From positions 1-50,878 of the forward strand of contig JASMMA010000016.1 in assembly GCA_030748415.1 (NCBI GenBank): 50,878 bases of DNA, given 5' to 3'. Made by a program: the position numbers and the translations under genes. Below the pieces are notes generated by a model that did no database searches, was not told where the DNA came from, and worked only from the letters and a program-made list of their open reading frames with translations. Source of the DNA: Planctomycetota bacterium. Its GTDB lineage: Bacteria; Planctomycetota; UBA1135. This document shows positions 48,330 through 50,878 of the stretch, piece by piece. Positions within the stretch are counted from its first letter, which is position 1; each line of letters starts with the position of its first letter.

Positions 48330-49850
48330 ATGCGCCTACTTCCTCTTTTCTTCCTTTTTGTGACCCCTCTTTTTGCTCAACATTCCACAGGGGATGGGGG
48401 GCCGGGCAGTGGCGGCCTAACGCCCGAACTTTCGTGCCCTCAAGCTTGGCTGGGCAGGCCCAGCTTTGGTTTTGAAATCTCGAATGGGCTCGGCGGAGCC
48501 CAGGCCTATTTTGGAATTTCCGCAGCGCCGGATGCGACTACTTTTAACGGTGCGCCTTTATGGATGGACTTAAGCGCGATGGTTTTGGTGCAGCCCACCC
48601 TTCTCGGCGGTTCTCCTGGTACACCTGGCGTGGGTTCAGCAAGCATTCCGATTTCCCTTCCTCCGATGAACCCTTTGCTGGTGGGCAGGAGCTACTTCGC
48701 CCAAACCGCGGTCATGGATGGCGGAGCCGCAGGAGGTTGGGCAACATCCAATGGAATTGAAGTCATCTTGAGTATGCAGCCCCAAGTTTTTGCCGGTTGC
48801 AATGCTGGTTACAACAGTCCATGGTATTTGTTGGATGGTCTTCAGCACCAAGTTGTGGATAGTGGGATTGCATATTTCAATATTCATGGCGGTGTGTACA
48901 CCCCAGGCGGTACGGATCTTTTCTTCCCTGTGACGAATGATTCCATCCAACACGCAAACTTTCAATCGGGAAGTGCGATATGGAGTACTTTCACTTCACT
49001 TTCTGATGCTGCCTATGGGCTCGAGTATGACCCTGACCTGAAACGCCTCTGGTCTTTGGTGAAAGATTCCAGTACGGGACAGTTTGAGTTAGCGGGTTAC
49101 GATGCCGACCCCAACAGCGTGAATTATGGTTCGATGATTGCTCAAACGAATGGTGCCAGCGCCATGGGGCATGTGGAGATTTGGAGTATGGCACCCAACA
49201 AAAAACTTGCCGCAGTTCATAAGGTATTCGGTGACGATATTTATATTTGGAATCTGGACCCAGCAAGCCCGAACTATCTTCAGAAAATCATGACCATTGC
49301 AGTGCCCAATCACGGCGGTTCCCCGTTTACGGTGAATACCGACTCGGCGTGGTCCAGGGACGGAAGCGAACTCTTCGTTTCAGTTCAACACACCGGGAGT
49401 GCTCAAGGCGAAATCGCACGCTACTCCTTTGGAAATGCCGCGTGGATTGACCACAACGCCCTTCTTCCAGGGATTCAGGACATTGGAGAAACTTCGGACC
49501 CTCCGGTTTCGATCGGTGCGGCGCCTACTTGCCTATCCACTTCGGCGTTCGATGATTTCATCATCATTTCCGGCTTCGGAGACAACAGCACGGCCACAGC
49601 TTCGGGTTGGGTCACTCGTTTGGATTACATCCCTAACCGCGAGACTGGTTTCCAACTCACGCATAGCCCATCTCTGGATTTGGAAGAGGCTTGGGAATGT
49701 TCCCTTTCTCCGGAAAACGATGTCATCGCAGTCGGCACTCACGGCGCAGCAGCCGGTGACATTCAATTCCTCGACGCAACAACCCTCGCACCCATTTCCG
49801 GCACCCATTTGCCAAACGCCCGCAATGTAAGCACTCTTGCATGGAGGTAG
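48330..49850 (+). CDS. secreted protein of planctomycete type, beta-propeller-like C-terminus
   Basis: The 506-residue protein has a signal peptide (LPLFFLFVTPLFAQ). Residues 30-160 contain a module with SCPQAWLGRPSFGFEISNG, a proline/glycine-rich stretch and PLLVGRSYFAQTAVMDG ending in SNGIEV; I know this pattern from many surface or secreted proteins of marine planctomycetes. Residues 170-506 have repeated strand patterns such as DLKRLWSLVKDSSTGQFELA and MTIAVPNHGG that suggest a beta-propeller of quinoprotein/WD-like kind. No enzyme residues are recognised. It lies 58 bases after the lipase gene, probably with its own promoter. Confidence 0.6.
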   Translation: MRLLPLFFLFVTPLFAQHSTGDGGPGSGGLTPELSCPQAWLGRPSFGFEISNGLGGAQAYFGISAAPDATTFNGAPLWMDLSAMVLVQPTLLGGSPGTPGVGSASIPISLPPMNPLLVGRSYFAQTAVMDGGAAGGWATSNGIEVILSMQPQVFAGCNAGYNSPWYLLDGLQHQVVDSGIAYFNIHGGVYTPGGTDLFFPVTNDSIQHANFQSGSAIWSTFTSLSDAAYGLEYDPDLKRLWSLVKDSSTGQFELAGYDADPNSVNYGSMIAQTNGASAMGHVEIWSMAPNKKLAAVHKVFGDDIYIWNLDPASPNYLQKIMTIAVPNHGGSPFTVNTDSAWSRDGSELFVSVQHTGSAQGEIARYSFGNAAWIDHNALLPGIQDIGETSDPPVSIGAAPTCLSTSAFDDFIIISGFGDNSTATASGWVTRLDYIPNRETGFQLTHSPSLDLEEAWECSLSPENDVIAVGTHGAAAGDIQFLDATTLAPISGTHLPNARNVSTLAWR

Positions 49851-49869
49851 GGGTTGTATCTAGAAACAT

Positions 49870-50586
49870 TCAGTAGAGTCCTCTTTGCTTGATGGAGCTG
49901 CCGCGGTTGTATTTGTTGAGTGCCACTACTAGTCTCCTGTAAACTTGGTTGTCCTTGGCAAGAAATAAAAATGCCAAATCCTTTTCTTTATACACGGACA
50001 CTTTGATGCTTGGTTCCATGCTAGAGATAGCATTTATTTTCCGTTTAATATCAGCTCCATGCAATTTGCTATTCCGTTGTAAGTGCTGGTATATGACAAA
50101 GGCAGAGGAATCAGAGAGCTTGCTCAATATTTTTGACATCTCGTCGTTGAGTATATATTTTTCATGTTCGTTATGGGCTATTTTTGTTTTTCTTCCCGCT
50201 TGAACTCCCGTGTCGGGGTCAAAAAATATCAGCGATTTTGGTGCGCGAATGATGTGGTTGAATTTTGACCAATATTCTCGTCTGTTTTGATTGCAGATGT
50301 GGGTTGAATTAATCGGCTGAATCGTGACGTAATTTGGGACATATTTTCTTATCCAGGATTCCCAGTTATTTAAATCGGGACTAGGATGCGTGCGAATAAA
50401 ATCCAATAATTCTTCAGACTTGCATTCGCTTGGCGATGGTTGAACATCACCCTCATTGTCCACTCGATGTTTTGTAAGCATAGGGACAAATCCATAGCTT
50501 CTGAAGCCGCTTTCTCTTAGAACAACAGAAATTAGGTCGTACTTAAAATAATCCCTGTCATCGCCATAGTATTTGAGTTGAACCAT
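49870..50586 (-). CDS. unrecognised AT-rich gene with DPDTG and YQHL motifs
   Basis: The 238-residue protein starts with KYYGDDRDYFKYDL and contains LIFFDPDTGVQAGRK, a lysine-tyrosine segment HEKYILNDEMSKIL and FVIYQHLQRNSK. I recall a widespread hypothetical family with a similar order (an N-terminal GD-DYFKYDL, then FLDPDNG and YQHFPR), but I cannot name it or its activity. The gene is clearly richer in A and T than its neighbours and lies with another AT-rich gene on the same strand, suggesting recent acquisition. It is convergent with the secreted protein gene. Confidence 0.55.
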   Translation of the reverse strand: MVQLKYYGDDRDYFKYDLISVVLRESGFRSYGFVPMLTKHRVDNEGDVQPSPSECKSEELLDFIRTHPSPDLNNWESWIRKYVPNYVTIQPINSTHICNQNRREYWSKFNHIIRAPKSLIFFDPDTGVQAGRKTKIAHNEHEKYILNDEMSKILSKLSDSSAFVIYQHLQRNSKLHGADIKRKINAISSMEPSIKVSVYKEKDLAFLFLAKDNQVYRRLVVALNKYNRGSSIKQRGLY

Positions 50587-50653
50587 TTCTATTGTTTTCG
50601 AATCCAGGTGCGGCTTGTCCGGATCTACTGTAGCGCCATGTAAGCCAGTTAGG

Positions 50654-50878
50654 CTATTTTTTCTTCAACCAAATGTACTTGCTATGCAGAAATAGCATGT
50701 AAAAAATCCCTAGTAGCAGCTTGAAACCTCGCAAGTTGCTTCCGCATTCGAATTCAACGGTGTCCTGATTCACCTCAAATTCAACAATGTTGCTTCGGCA
50801 CCAGTCAATTCTTAAGTTTAGATGATGTTTGCCCGGCGGAACATCGAATTCGACCTGTTGAGCGTTTTTTATTACCCC
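50654..50878 (-). CDS. 3' part of a small membrane protein gene, cut by the window end
   Basis: On the minus strand the frame is open from the window edge to a TAG at 50654-50656, giving 74 residues. They read QVEFDVPPGKHHLNLRIDWC, then SNIVEFEVNQDTVEFECGSN, and end with a hydrophobic helix (FKLLLGIFYMLFLH) and KKK. The pattern of an extended strand region, DWC, EC-S and a C-terminal helix resembles small bacterial membrane proteins of unknown function. The 67 bases between it and the next gene hold no recognisable signal. It is AT-rich like that gene. Confidence 0.6.
   Translation of the reverse strand, partial: GVIKNAQQVEFDVPPGKHHLNLRIDWCRSNIVEFEVNQDTVEFECGSNLRGFKLLLGIFYMLFLHSKYIWLKKK

Noticed and set aside
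1..50878. Rho-independent terminators at operon ends
   Set aside because: I inspected the gaps after the main convergent and tandem gene ends and found no hairpin followed by a convincing U-tract; a full fold scan would be needed.
1..50878. tRNA, rRNA, riboswitch or CRISPR array
   Set aside because: Gaps between genes are nearly all under 110 bases and show no cloverleaf, repeat-spacer pattern or known aptamer core; the only long gap (34238-34570) is explained by the element and the MraZ region.

Overview
The window looks like a chromosomal segment of a Planctomycetota bacterium, or at least a member of the PVC group. The best marker is an 82-residue protein at 30841-31089 that matches the small basic protein family known from Chlamydiae, Verrucomicrobia and Planctomycetes. 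Supporting signs are a secreted protein at 48330-49850 of a type I associate with marine planctomycetes, a peptidoglycan/division cluster without ftsQ, ftsA or ftsZ in the usual place, many lipoproteins and TPR proteins, and frequent GTG and TTG starts. The species cannot be named from the sequence alone. Coding density is very high. I see no rRNA, tRNA, CRISPR array or intact insertion sequence.

Layout. (1) 1-9516: housekeeping and envelope genes: an NrnA-type DHH phosphoesterase, proline dehydrogenase, a sulfatase-like lipoprotein coupled to a multi-pass membrane protein, the DNA-uptake pair comM-comEC, coaD and ridA. (2) 9524-15284: a peptide-type ABC transporter split over two divergent operons (binding protein and two permeases leftward, two ATPases and a HAD hydrolase rightward). 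(3) 15306-30027, all leftward: family-4 uracil-DNA glycosylase, then GspL/PilM-N-like, GspM/PilO-like and GspC/PilP-like genes in 1-4 base overlaps, a TPR-secretin lipoprotein, two TPR periplasmic proteins, ExbB, two different ExbD proteins and a second TPR-secretin lipoprotein. No GspE/PilB ATPase, GspF or pilin is present here. This is the most unusual part of the window. (4) 30126-34237: a SPOR-like membrane protein, the PVC small basic protein, queE, der, a lipoprotein and a zinc-ribbon protein. (5) 34237-34404: a 168-bp element with 29-bp inverted ends resembling a MITE. (6) 34500-48271: a dcw cluster mraZ-rsmH-ftsL-ftsI-murE-murF-mraY-ftsW-LysM-murG/murC-murB-lipase, headed by a 10-bp-phased MraZ operator. 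MurG and MurC are one polypeptide; murD, ftsQ, ftsA and ftsZ are missing. (7) 48330-49850: a secreted lineage-type protein. (8) 49870-50878: an AT-rich leftward stretch with two unrecognised genes, one running off the end, probably acquired.

How it works together. The dcw genes make and flip lipid II and build septal wall: MurE, MurF and MurC act on the nucleotide precursor, MurB makes UDP-MurNAc, MraY and MurG make lipid I and II, and FtsW with FtsI polymerise and crosslink. The region-3 genes could form an envelope-spanning machine with outer-membrane channels, an inner-membrane platform and a proton-driven ExbBD motor; this is inference from gene content and order. Several transcription-unit heads carry a TANNNT box 6-8 bases before the start codon, suggesting leaderless mRNAs, whereas internal genes often rely on 1-4 base overlaps and sometimes on clear Shine-Dalgarno sites.
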